Source: Flavobacterium sp. UBA6135
GTDB lineage: Bacteria > Bacteroidota > Bacteroidia > Flavobacteriales > Flavobacteriaceae
Assembly (NCBI RefSeq): GCF_002428305.1
Contig: NZ_DIVJ01000011.1
Coordinates: forward strand, 1,383 to 44,557
Reading direction: 5' to 3'
Length of the DNA: 43,175 nt
Numbering within the stretch: the stretch's first letter is position 1; each line of letters opens with the position of its first letter. Position numbers and translations under genes: made by a program. Of this stretch, positions 9,090-17,347 are shown in pieces. The notes under the pieces were generated by a model, which was given only the letters and a program-made list of their open reading frames with translations, made no database searches and was not told where the DNA came from.

Positions 9090-12000
9090 ATGAATAAAAT
9101 CTACCTATTTGTTTTAAACAGTACTCTAGTACTATTTTTATTTTATTCTTCTTTTTTATTTTCTCAAAACAATGTTGACAAAAGATACATTCTGGGAGCA
9201 TCAAACCTTCAAGAGTTAAAAAAACTAGAGAATGAATTTATTCAAAACTACAGAAACAATCAAATAAGAATTCAAAAGCTTGCAAAAGAAAAAGGTTGGG
9301 ATTTAATAAAAGTTAATTCCGATGGATCGTTTGATGAGTTGGTTGGGGTTCTTGTTGATGGCAATCCTTTGTATTATGCTATTGAAAACCTAAATGCATC
9401 TCGTTCAACTCGGGCCAATCATTTAAATTCAGGTGGTTCACTTAACTTAAATTTAAATGGTGAAAGTTTGACAGTTGGTGTTTGGGATGGTGGTGCTACA
9501 CGTCTAAGCCATCAAGAATTTGATTTTCGAGTAACATCAGGCGATGGAGTAACATCACTTAATGGAAATAGTTTTCACGCAACACATGTAACAGGAACCA
9601 TTGCTGCATCCGGAATTAACCCTAGTGCAAAGGGAATGGCTCCCTCGATATCTGTTAAAACTTATGATTGGAGTAATGATTTGACTGAAGTTACTCAAGA
9701 AATTCAAAATGGACTTCTGCTTTCAAACCATTCCTACGGAACTCCACTCAGTAGCATAAATGACCCTTGGTATACGGGAGCTTATTCTCAACCCGCCAGA
9801 GCTTGGGACCAAGTTGCGTATGCAGCACCCTATTATTTAATGGTTGCTTCGGCTGGAAATGATGGAAATAATACCAATTCAAGTCCATCAACCCTGGGAT
9901 ACGACAAACTTAATGGTAATAAAAATGCTAAAAACAATTTAGTGGTAGCAAATGCACAAGATGCAACTGTTGATAATGACGGAAATTTAATCAGCGTTTT
10001 TATAAACTCAGGAAGTAGCCAAGGTCCTTCAGATGATTTAAGAATAAAACCTGATATTACAGGAAATGGAACCGGATTATTTTCTACCCATAGTAGTGAT
10101 GATACTAGTTATACCTCATTATCAGGAACATCTATGTCAGGACCTAATGTAATGGGAACTTTAGCTTTATTACAACAATATTACAAACAACTTAATGGGA
10201 AATATATGCGAGCTGCCACTTTAAAAGGTTTAGCTTGTCATACAGCAGATGATGCCGGCAACCCAGGTCCTGATGCAAAATTTGGATGGGGATTACTGAA
10301 TGCTAAAGCTGCAGCAGTAACGTTAAACAACAACGGATTAAATTCTTGGATAGCAGAAGACATCTTATCTCAAGGGCAAACATACACTATGACAGTTCAA
10401 TCTGTTGTTGGTATGCCTCTAGTCGCTTCAATAACTTGGACAGATGTCCCTGGAGTTGCAAACAATGGCGTTTTAAACGACCCCACGCCAGCATTGGTAA
10501 ATGATCTGGACATAAGAATAACTCAAGATGGGAGTACTTTTTTTCCATGGAAATTACAACAAAATGCCAATGATGTAGCTTTGAGAGCTGGAGATAACAA
10601 TGTTGATAATGTTGAAATTATTAAAATTGATCAAGCCGATGGTGGCGTTTATACCATTACAGTTTCTCACAAAGGAAATTTAGTTTCAGGCAAGCAACAT
10701 TATTCATTAATCGTGACCGGAATCAGTTCTAGCTTTGCGATTATCCCTCAAGGAAATGACAAACAAGTTTGCGCAACTGAATCGGCAGTTTTTGATTTCA
10801 ATTTTAGGATTCAGTCAGGAAATCCTGTAACTTTTTCAGCTAGTAACCAACCGCTTGGATCTGTAGTGACTTTTAGTTCAAATTCTTTGAGTTCAAATAA
10901 TTCTTTTACCATGACTGTTTCTAATCTTCAAAATGTTATTCCTGGAGAATATAACATTGGGGTAGTTGGAACTAATGGTTCTGAAACTGAAACAAGACAT
11001 GTTAAATTAATTGTATACAGTGCAGCGTTTAATCCAATTACCCAAATTTATCCTAGTAATGGTCAAAGTGGAATTGCTACTACAATTTCTTTAACATGGA
11101 ATCCTGATTTAAATGCAACAAGCTATTTAGTTCAAATATCAACTAATCCTTCTTTTACAACCATTTTCCAAAATCAAACTGTTACAGAAAACATTGCAAT
11201 AATTTCTGGTTTACAAAGTAGAATGGTTTATTATTGGCGAATCATACCAAGTAATAACTGTGGAACATCTTCTCAAGTTAATTTTTATAGTTTTCAAACA
11301 GGTCGTATAACTTGTGACTTGACTTATATTGCAACAGACTTTACAGATGCAATAATTGAATCTGTCGCCAATTCTGTTGCTACTGTCCCTTTAATTGTCG
11401 CTAATAATTTTATTATAGATAATGTTACCGCTTCTATTGATATCAATCATACTTGGGTGCAAGACATGACTATTTATCTTGAAGGCCCGAATAACACCGT
11501 AATTCTATTAGAAGAGCCTTGTGGTGGCGAAGATGATATTATTGCTACACTAAATGATGATGGCCTGCCTTTGGTATGTAGCATAAATCCGGCTATTTCA
11601 GGAAATGTAATTCCATTTCAATCAATGAGTGCGTTTAATAATTTAAGCTCGGCAGGCACTTGGAAATTAAAAGTAATTGATAATTACAACCAAGATGGTG
11701 GTGTAATAAATGCTTTTTCACTAACTTTTTGTAGTGTTGCAAACATCATTAACAATATGATATTTACTAAAAATAATGTAATAACAAACACAAATAATAC
11801 GAAAGTTATTGTTCCGTCTGAATTAAATGCTCAAACTAATAATCAGTCAACTACCGCTCATGTATATACAGTAATAGAAAATACTTCTTTAGGAAGTCTA
11901 AAAAAAGATAATACTAACCTAAACATTGGTGACACTTTTACCCAAGAGGATATAATTCAAAATAAAATCAGTTACACCAATAGTCAAAACTCACAAACCT

Positions 12001-12347
12001 CTGATTCTTTTGTTGTGAACGTGATTAATGCTACCTGGGGATGGTATTCAAATGAAGTTGTAACTATTTTAATTCAAGAAACTTTAAACATATCAGATAA
12101 CTTATTGTCAGAAATTTTGATTTACCCTAATCCATCAAAAGGTGTATTTACAGTTAAAAACCCAAATTTAACGGGAAATAATTCTGAATTGAATTTAATT
12201 GATATGCAAGGAAGAGTCGTTTTTTCAAAAACAATGACATCAAGTGAAGAGCAAATTAATGTTAATCATTTAAATAATGGCGTTTATATCTTAACGATTT
12301 CTGAAAACGATTTGAAGTTTACTGCCAAACTAATTCTAACAAATTAG
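9090..12347 (+). CDS. Secreted subtilisin-like serine protease (S8) with P domain and type A T9SS sorting domain
   Basis: The 1085-residue protein starts with a signal peptide (cleavage near FSQ, residue 26). The S8 catalytic triad is visible: Asp133 in VGVWDGG, His163 in HATHVTG and Ser348 in SGTSMSGP, with an oxyanion-hole Asn in SAGNDGN. Next come a beta-rich segment, a fibronectin III-like domain (about 650-735, with LTWNP and YYWRI) and a proprotein-convertase P domain (about 739-885, ending GTWKLKVIDNYNQDGG.INAFSLTFC). A CSPG/cadherin-like repeat follows (about 915-990, FTQEDIIQNKISYTN). The last 75 residues (IYPNPSKG ... NGVYILTI) form a type A T9SS domain. The enzyme should be exported through T9SS and degrade proteins outside the cell. 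It stands alone between its own promoter and a strong terminator. Confidence 0.94.
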   Translation: MNKIYLFVLNSTLVLFLFYSSFLFSQNNVDKRYILGASNLQELKKLENEFIQNYRNNQIRIQKLAKEKGWDLIKVNSDGSFDELVGVLVDGNPLYYAIENLNASRSTRANHLNSGGSLNLNLNGESLTVGVWDGGATRLSHQEFDFRVTSGDGVTSLNGNSFHATHVTGTIAASGINPSAKGMAPSISVKTYDWSNDLTEVTQEIQNGLLLSNHSYGTPLSSINDPWYTGAYSQPARAWDQVAYAAPYYLMVASAGNDGNNTNSSPSTLGYDKLNGNKNAKNNLVVANAQDATVDNDGNLISVFINSGSSQGPSDDLRIKPDITGNGTGLFSTHSSDDTSYTSLSGTSMSGPNVMGTLALLQQYYKQLNGKYMRAATLKGLACHTADDAGNPGPDAKFGWGLLNAKAAAVTLNNNGLNSWIAEDILSQGQTYTMTVQSVVGMPLVASITWTDVPGVANNGVLNDPTPALVNDLDIRITQDGSTFFPWKLQQNANDVALRAGDNNVDNVEIIKIDQADGGVYTITVSHKGNLVSGKQHYSLIVTGISSSFAIIPQGNDKQVCATESAVFDFNFRIQSGNPVTFSASNQPLGSVVTFSSNSLSSNNSFTMTVSNLQNVIPGEYNIGVVGTNGSETETRHVKLIVYSAAFNPITQIYPSNGQSGIATTISLTWNPDLNATSYLVQISTNPSFTTIFQNQTVTENIAIISGLQSRMVYYWRIIPSNNCGTSSQVNFYSFQTGRITCDLTYIATDFTDAIIESVANSVATVPLIVANNFIIDNVTASIDINHTWVQDMTIYLEGPNNTVILLEEPCGGEDDIIATLNDDGLPLVCSINPAISGNVIPFQSMSAFNNLSSAGTWKLKVIDNYNQDGGVINAFSLTFCSVANIINNMIFTKNNVITNTNNTKVIVPSELNAQTNNQSTTAHVYTVIENTSLGSLKKDNTNLNIGDTFTQEDIIQNKISYTNSQNSQTSDSFVVNVINATWGWYSNEVVTILIQETLNISDNLLSEILIYPNPSKGVFTVKNPNLTGNNSELNLIDMQGRVVFSKTMTSSEEQINVNHLNNGVYILTISENDLKFTAKLILTN

Positions 12348-12361
12348 AGTTGTTTTAAGAT

Positions 12362-12409
12362 AAAACACCTCCAAAACAGAAACTTTCATTTCTGTTTTGG
12401 AGGTGTTTT
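12362..12409. terminator. Strong bidirectional terminator between the protease and the exonuclease genes
   Basis: A perfect 21-base-pair stem starts AAAACACCTCC and closes on a six-base loop (12383-12388). Its A-rich 5' end and T-rich 3' end make it work in both directions, ending the protease transcript (plus) and the exonuclease transcript (minus). Confidence 0.9.
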
Positions 12410-12414
12410 TTATT

Positions 12415-13128
12415 TTATACATGAAGTATTTCTTCATTCACTAACAAATCTTCATTTCGAAGTTTTAGAAATATCTGAGCCACAGCTATTACATCTTTTT
12501 CACAATAGGTTACAATACGATCAATGTCTTTTTCAACATAATATACATGACCCACTTCGCTACCATCAATATCATCTTTAGGAGAAGGAATATTAAGAAC
12601 CTTAGTTAATAATCGCAAGGAAGTATAATGTTTATAATCACCAAACTTCCACATTTCTAAGGTATCTAAATGTGGTACTTCCCAAGGTTTTTTACCGATA
12701 AAATTAAGTTTTGAAGGAATTGAAACGCCATTAATTATCATTCTTCTGGCTATAAAAGGAAAGTCAAACTCTTTTGCGTTGTGGCCACACATTAAATGTT
12801 GTGGCTGGTTAAAATGATTGTTTATCAAATTGCTAAAGTCTTTCAAAATTTTAATTTCATCACCATAAAAAGAGGTCACTCGAAAGTTCCTAATGTCTCC
12901 CTTACAAACAAAATAACCAACAGATATACAAATAATTTTTCCAAACTCAGCCCAAATTCCGGCTCGATCATAAAACTCTTCTGCACTAAAATCCTCTTTT
13001 CTTTGGTATTGCGTTTTTTGTTCATATAAATACTGCCTTTCTGCATCCAAATTCTGAAAATTTTCTTCTTCAGGTACGGTTTCAATATCTAAAAACAATA
13101 TGGTGTCCAATTTAATTTTCTCTAACAT
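12415..13128 (-). CDS. Predicted 3'-5' exonuclease, DNA polymerase B exonuclease-like (PF10108 type)
   Basis: The 237-residue protein shows a DEDD-type exonuclease fold: Exo I as FLDIETVPEE (Asp and Glu near residue 14), Exo II as GHNAKEFDFPFIARR and Exo III as YCEKDVIAVAQIFLKL. This matches the family of stand-alone predicted PolB-like 3'-5' exonucleases, which are common in Bacteroidota and act on DNA or RNA in repair or turnover. It is transcribed alone and ends at the two-way terminator. No polymerase domain is present. The biological substrate is unknown; the fold call is firm. Confidence 0.88.
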   Translation of the reverse strand: MLEKIKLDTILFLDIETVPEEENFQNLDAERQYLYEQKTQYQRKEDFSAEEFYDRAGIWAEFGKIICISVGYFVCKGDIRNFRVTSFYGDEIKILKDFSNLINNHFNQPQHLMCGHNAKEFDFPFIARRMIINGVSIPSKLNFIGKKPWEVPHLDTLEMWKFGDYKHYTSLRLLTKVLNIPSPKDDIDGSEVGHVYYVEKDIDRIVTYCEKDVIAVAQIFLKLRNEDLLVNEEILHV

Positions 13129-13193
13129 TTGAAAAAGATTTTGAGTTTAAATATAAAAGTAGGAAAATATCTTTTACGTTTCATCAATAGATA

Positions 13194-13218
13194 CAAAAAA
13201 ACCACGCTAATTGCGTGG
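13194..13218 (-). terminator. Intrinsic terminator of the DUF1573 gene
   Basis: On the minus strand CCACGC pairs with GCGTGG around a five-base loop, followed by a run of seven T. It lies 25 bases after the stop codon of the DUF1573 gene. Confidence 0.85.
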
Positions 13219-13243
13219 CTAATTTATATGTAGTAAAATTGTA

Positions 13244-13696
13244 TTATGATTGAGGTTCAACCACTTTACCTTTAATTGTTAAAACTTTTGGAGTTTCATT
13301 TTCATTTAAAGTTACTGTAACTGTTTTAGAAAATGCCCCTGGAGCTGCAGCATTATATGTAGCTTTTACATAAGCAGTTTCTCCTGGTTTAATTGGGGTT
13401 TTTGTATAATCTGTAGCAGTACAACCACAAGATGCTTTTACATTTGTAATTAAAACAGTTTGTTTTGTGGTGTTTGTAAAAGTAAAGTCATGGCTTACCG
13501 GTGTTCCTTTTTTAATATCCCCAAAATCATAAACTTCAGCTTTCCAAGCAACCGGTGCCGATGGTTTTGCTGCTGCAGGAGTTGTTGTAATAGCAGGTTT
13601 TGCCATAGGGTTTTTGTCTTGTACTTGAGCATTTGAAGTAGCTGAGAAAGCAAACATTGCAATTACTGCAAAGAAAGTTGTTTTAACTGTTTTCAT
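13244..13696 (-). CDS. DUF1573 domain secreted protein
   Basis: This 150-residue product has a signal peptide (MKTVKTTFFAVIAMFAFSATSNAQ) and an Ala/Pro-rich linker. A DUF1573 domain fills the rest, with DFGDIKKGTPVSHDFTFTNT, then ASCGCT and IKPGE. The fold is an Ig-like beta sandwich of the ASPM/SPD-2/Hydin type. The family is very common in Bacteroidota and is predicted to be periplasmic or surface-exposed; its molecular role is not established. The single CGC motif is conserved in the family. The gene is monocistronic, with its own -7 box and terminator. Confidence 0.92.
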   Translation of the reverse strand: MKTVKTTFFAVIAMFAFSATSNAQVQDKNPMAKPAITTTPAAAKPSAPVAWKAEVYDFGDIKKGTPVSHDFTFTNTTKQTVLITNVKASCGCTATDYTKTPIKPGETAYVKATYNAAAPGAFSKTVTVTLNENETPKVLTIKGKVVEPQS

Positions 13697-13734
13697 AAAT
13701 AGTATTTTTGTGTTAGTATTTTAAATTAATGATA

Positions 13735-13742
13735 CAAATATA
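13735..13742 (-). promoter_or_regulatory. -7 promoter box for the DUF1573 gene
   Basis: On the minus strand this reads TATATTTG, an exact TAnnTTTG match 39 bases before the start codon. No clear -33 TTG is seen. Confidence 0.55.
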
Positions 13743-13839
13743 TAACTATACCTAAAATTCTGGTGTTAAGCACCTACTAAGTTTTGTTAACAACTTGTTA
13801 ATCCGCTATTTTGGGTGTTTTTTGCAACATAGTGTTTAC

Positions 13840-13862
13840 TAGTTTTGTTTTACCTATTTTTG
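13840..13862 (+). promoter_or_regulatory. Two overlapping candidate -7 boxes for the histidine kinase/response regulator operon
   Basis: TAGTTTTG (13840-13847) and TATTTTTG (13855-13862) both match TAnnTTTG. The first predicts a leader of about 17 bases. The second would start transcription almost at the TTG start codon (13870). Neither has a well-placed -33 TTG. Confidence 0.45.
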
Positions 13863-13869
13863 TGTTACT

Positions 13870-15138
13870 TTGAAATTTACAAAACTAAATAGTATTATTT
13901 TTATTGGCTTTTTGGCAATTGTTGGTGTATTAATCATGCAGCTTCTTTTGCTAAACCAAGCGTATGCATTTGAAAAAAAAGAAGTAGGCGATAAAATACA
14001 TTTTGCTCTTCAGGATGTAGTTCAAAAAATTTATCGTGACAATAAGACCAATTTACCTATTAATAATCAAATCAAAAAAGTTACAGAGGATTATTATATT
14101 GTCAACGTTGATGATGTTTTTGAGGCCGAAGTGTTGGAATATTATTTAAAAACAGAATTTCAAAAAGTAAAATTGGATGTTGATTTTGAATATGCCATTT
14201 ATGATTGTGCCTCGGATGAAATGATGTACGGCAGTTACATTTCTTCCAATGACGAAAAGTCTGAAAAATGCGAAAATTGTTTTGAAAAGAAAGAAGGTTT
14301 AATTTATTATTTTGCCGTTCGTTTTCCTCAATTGAAGTATTCATTAATTGGTTCCTTGGGTCAATATTGGGTATTCACTGGAATCCTTCTGTTAGTTTTG
14401 GTGATTTATGTCTATTCTGTTTTTCAACTGCTACGACAAAAAAAATATGCGGAATTGCAAACTGATTTCATCAACAACATGACGCATGAATTCAAAACAC
14501 CATTAGCTTCTATATTAATTGCATCCAAATATACTCAAAACCAACCTGAAATTAAAAACAATCCAAAATTATCAAAGTATACTGATATCATCATAGCACA
14601 AAGTCAAAAACTTAACCAACATATTGAAAGAATTCTTACTGTTGCAAAAGGTGATGGGAAATGGATTGAATTAGATAAAAAACCAATCGCATTGAAAGAA
14701 ATGATTGAGTTAATAAAAGAAAATGTGTTGTTAAAAACAAACAAACAAAGTACTATATCAATTGAAATTCCTCCTCATCAAAAAGTGGTGGCTGATGAAT
14801 TTCATTTTTACAATACGCTTTTTAATCTTATTGAAAATGCCATAAAATATAGTGGTGACTCTCCGGAAATTTTAATACAAACTATAGAAACCGCAAAAGG
14901 TTTAGAGATTTCAATTGCAGACAATGGTCCCGGGATTGAAAAAATTCATATTGAAAATGTTTTTGATAAATTTTATCGCGTGCCAAGGGAAGACAAAAAA
15001 GACATTGAAGGTTTTGGAATCGGACTTTCTTATGTGAAAAAAATTATAGATTTACACCGCTGGAAAATAAAACTCGAAAACAATCCAAAAGGTGGTTTAA
15101 ACGTTTTTATTTCTGTTCCGAAAAAAGATTCTTTATGA
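13870..15138 (+). CDS. Membrane sensor histidine kinase of a two-component system
   Basis: The 422-residue protein begins at an unusual TTG codon; no in-frame ATG precedes the first membrane segment (residues about 8-28). An extracytoplasmic sensor domain containing three Cys residues (CASDE, KCENC) follows, then a second membrane segment (about 166-188), a HisKA domain with phospho-acceptor His206 in NMTHEFKTP, and a HATPase domain with NLIENAIKYS, DNGPGI and GFGIGL. It overlaps the response regulator gene by four bases (ATGA), so the two are translationally coupled. The pair resembles the RprX/RprY-type systems of Bacteroidota, but I do not assert orthology. The stimulus is unknown; paired Cys in the sensor could suggest redox or metal sensing. 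Confidence 0.93.
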   Translation: MKFTKLNSIIFIGFLAIVGVLIMQLLLLNQAYAFEKKEVGDKIHFALQDVVQKIYRDNKTNLPINNQIKKVTEDYYIVNVDDVFEAEVLEYYLKTEFQKVKLDVDFEYAIYDCASDEMMYGSYISSNDEKSEKCENCFEKKEGLIYYFAVRFPQLKYSLIGSLGQYWVFTGILLLVLVIYVYSVFQLLRQKKYAELQTDFINNMTHEFKTPLASILIASKYTQNQPEIKNNPKLSKYTDIIIAQSQKLNQHIERILTVAKGDGKWIELDKKPIALKEMIELIKENVLLKTNKQSTISIEIPPHQKVVADEFHFYNTLFNLIENAIKYSGDSPEILIQTIETAKGLEISIADNGPGIEKIHIENVFDKFYRVPREDKKDIEGFGIGLSYVKKIIDLHRWKIKLENNPKGGLNVFISVPKKDSL

Positions 15139-15818
15139 GTAAACGAAAAATATTTTATGTTGAAGACGATGAAACTCTGGGCTTTTTAACTGCTGACAGT
15201 TTAGAAAACCAATATGAAGTTGCTCGTTTTACAAATGGAAAAACTGCTTTTGAAGCCTTTTGCAAAAACACCTATGATCTATGTATTTTAGACGTGATGT
15301 TACCCGATATGGACGGGTTTGAAATTGCAACAGAAATACGAAAACGCAACCAAGAAATTCCCATTTTATTTCTTTCGGCAAAAACCTTGAAAGAAGACCG
15401 AATTAAAGGTTTGAAGTTAGGTGCTGATGATTATTTGGTGAAACCTTATAGCATGGAAGAACTTTTACTTAAAATTGAAATTTTTCTTAACCGAAGCATA
15501 AAAACTTTTACTTCAAATGCAGTAGTATACAAAATAGGTGCTTTTGAGTTTGACCCCAACAATTATTGTCTCACAAAAGATTCGCACACTACTAACTTAA
15601 CTGATAGAGAAGCTGCTTTACTAAAATTGTTTTTAGACAATAAAAACACTGTTTTAAAAAGAGAAAAAATTTTATTGGAATTGTGGGGGACTGATGATTA
15701 TTTTATGGGAAGAAGCCTTGATGTTTTTATTTCTCGTTTGCGAAAAATCTTCAAAGAAGAACCCAACATTCGAATTGAAAATATTCCGAGAGTTGGGTTC
15801 AAATTAGTTGTAGAATAA
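15135..15818 (+). CDS. OmpR-family response regulator
   Basis: The 227-residue protein has a receiver domain (YVEDDETLGF acidic pair, phospho-acceptor Asp53 in CILDVMLPDMDG, Ser in FLSAK, Lys in VKPYS) and a C-terminal winged helix (TDREAALLKLF, RSLDVFISRLRKIF). It is the cognate partner of the upstream histidine kinase, with which it shares an ATGA overlap. On phosphorylation it should bind direct-repeat DNA and control transcription; target genes are unknown. Its stop is one base from the stop of the convergent cytochrome gene. Confidence 0.95.
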   Translation: MSKRKIFYVEDDETLGFLTADSLENQYEVARFTNGKTAFEAFCKNTYDLCILDVMLPDMDGFEIATEIRKRNQEIPILFLSAKTLKEDRIKGLKLGADDYLVKPYSMEELLLKIEIFLNRSIKTFTSNAVVYKIGAFEFDPNNYCLTKDSHTTNLTDREAALLKLFLDNKNTVLKREKILLELWGTDDYFMGRSLDVFISRLRKIFKEEPNIRIENIPRVGFKLVVE

Positions 15819-15819
15819 A

Positions 15820-16221
15820 CTATTTCAAAAAGCTGTACATATAGGCTTCAAGTGCCTTGAGCTCTTCATCAGTCATGGTTTTTGTAATTGCAAAATTAGT
15901 TTTCATCACTTCATATTGCGAAGGATCAACAATTGGTTCAGCATTTTCTTTTAAAAACTCAACCATGCTTGCCTCTTTATCTTTATAAATTCTGGCAATT
16001 TCAACGATGCTTGGCCCAATAACTTTCTTATCCGGTAAATGACATGATTTACACATACCAACACCATTAAAAAGTTCTTCTCCTAATTTTAATTTTTCAT
16101 CAACCACAATTGGCGTAGCCTCTTTTAAAACTTCATCTGATGCTTTTCCAAAAGGTTCCGGTTTTTTGTCCCCGCAGGAAATAAAAACCACTACAAATAG
16201 TAAAAAAAACAGATTTCTCAT
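15820..16221 (-). CDS. c-type cytochrome lipoprotein
   Basis: The 133-residue product has a lipoprotein signal (FVVVFISCGDKK, lipidated Cys17) and one heme c motif CKSCH. A downstream Met in YEVMKTNFA is the likely distal ligand. The size and fold fit a class I single-heme cytochrome c. It should be anchored in a membrane facing the periplasm and carry electrons; its partners are not evident here. It has its own -7 box and lies downstream of the heme operon on the same strand, 65 bases after the hemB stop, so readthrough from heme genes is possible but not required. Confidence 0.9.
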   Translation of the reverse strand: MRNLFFLLFVVVFISCGDKKPEPFGKASDEVLKEATPIVVDEKLKLGEELFNGVGMCKSCHLPDKKVIGPSIVEIARIYKDKEASMVEFLKENAEPIVDPSQYEVMKTNFAITKTMTDEELKALEAYMYSFLK

Positions 16222-16242
16222 AAGCTATGATTTTAATTCTCT

Positions 16243-16250
16243 CAAAGATA
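16243..16250 (-). promoter_or_regulatory. -7 promoter box for the cytochrome c lipoprotein
   Basis: On the minus strand this reads TATCTTTG, an exact TAnnTTTG match 21 bases before the start codon, in the gap between hemB and the cytochrome gene. Confidence 0.5.
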
Positions 16251-16286
16251 CTTTAATACCTAATCAAATGACATGATATTCATCAG

Positions 16287-17276
16287 TTATGAAATTATTT
16301 TCACCACCTCTTTTGCAAAATAACTTGCAATCATATCGGCACCGGCTCTTTTAATAGCAGTCACTTGTTCCATCATCACTGCATCATGGTCAAGCCAACC
16401 TTTCTCTGCTGCGGCCTTAATCATGGCATATTCCCCTGAAACTTGATACACCGCAACCGGAACATCAAAGGCATTTTTAATTTCTCGAACAATATCCAAA
16501 TAAGCAATGCCTGGTTTTACCATCACAATATCCGCTCCTTCATCAATATCCATTCTTGTTTCACGAATCGCTTCGATGCGGTTATGATAATCCATTTGAT
16601 AGGTTTTTTTGTCTTTCGGAATATTTTGAACATCAACCGGAGCACTATCTAATGCATCACGAAACGGTCCGTAATGAGCCGATGCATATTTCGCACTATA
16701 CGCTAAAATACCTGTGTTTATATAACCTTCATCTTCCAAAGCTTCTCGAATTTCCAGAATTCTACCATCCATCATGTCACTTGGAGCAACGATGTCGGCA
16801 CCTGCTTCGGCATGAGAACAACTCATTTCAGCTAAAATAGCAGAAGTTAGATCGTTTACGATAACGCCATTTTCAATCACCCCATCATGTCCAAAAGACG
16901 AATACGGATCTAAAGCCACATCGGTCATTACAATCATATCCGGAACGGCGTTTTTGATTACTTTCACCGCCCGTTGCATTAAACCATTCGGATTTAAAGC
17001 TTCGGTTCCTTTGTTATCTTTTAAATTGTCGGGAACTTTTACAAACACCAAAACCGTTTTCAGATTTAATTTAGCTAATTCTTTCACTTCTTTTTCCAAT
17101 AAATCGAGACTCATTCGGAAATAATTAGGCATCGAAGGAATTTCTTCTTTTATGTTTTTCCCTTCCACCACAAAAAGCGGAACAATAAAATCGCTTGGAG
17201 AAAGTATGGTTTCGCGTACAAGTGAACGAATGGTTTCGTTGGTTCTGAGTCGTCTATTTCTTCTGAGTGGAAACAT
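16287..17276 (-). CDS. hemB: Porphobilinogen synthase (delta-aminolevulinic acid dehydratase)
   Basis: HemB joins two 5-aminolevulinate molecules into porphobilinogen. The 329-residue protein is full length and shows the two Schiff-base lysines in AYSAKYAS and MVKPG, plus RRNRRLRTNE near the start. The metal-site segment reads DVALDPYSSFGHDG, with Asp and Ala where zinc-type enzymes have three Cys, so this is the Mg-dependent/zinc-independent type. It is the last heme gene of the minus-strand operon, 71 bases after hemF. Confidence 0.97.
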   Translation of the reverse strand: MFPLRRNRRLRTNETIRSLVRETILSPSDFIVPLFVVEGKNIKEEIPSMPNYFRMSLDLLEKEVKELAKLNLKTVLVFVKVPDNLKDNKGTEALNPNGLMQRAVKVIKNAVPDMIVMTDVALDPYSSFGHDGVIENGVIVNDLTSAILAEMSCSHAEAGADIVAPSDMMDGRILEIREALEDEGYINTGILAYSAKYASAHYGPFRDALDSAPVDVQNIPKDKKTYQMDYHNRIEAIRETRMDIDEGADIVMVKPGIAYLDIVREIKNAFDVPVAVYQVSGEYAMIKAAAEKGWLDHDAVMMEQVTAIKRAGADMIASYFAKEVVKIIS

Positions 17277-17308
17277 AGCTTTTAGTTTTTTGGTTTGCTT
17301 CGCCAGTC

Positions 17309-17340
17309 GCCCTTTGGGCTCGTGTCAGGTTTCAAGTTTC
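17309..17340. repeat. Small hairpin and direct repeat in the hemB-hemF gap
   Basis: GCCC-TTT-GGGC (17309-17319) forms a four-base-pair hairpin. It is followed by two copies of TTTCAAG. The block is richer in G+C than its surroundings and may be a degenerate dispersed intergenic element; function unknown. Confidence 0.35.
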
Positions 17341-17347
17341 AAGTTGA

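Noticed and set aside
13784..13793. TTGTTAACAA palindrome upstream of the histidine kinase.
   Set aside because: It is only ten bases long and expected often in AT-rich DNA; it is too weak to call an operator.
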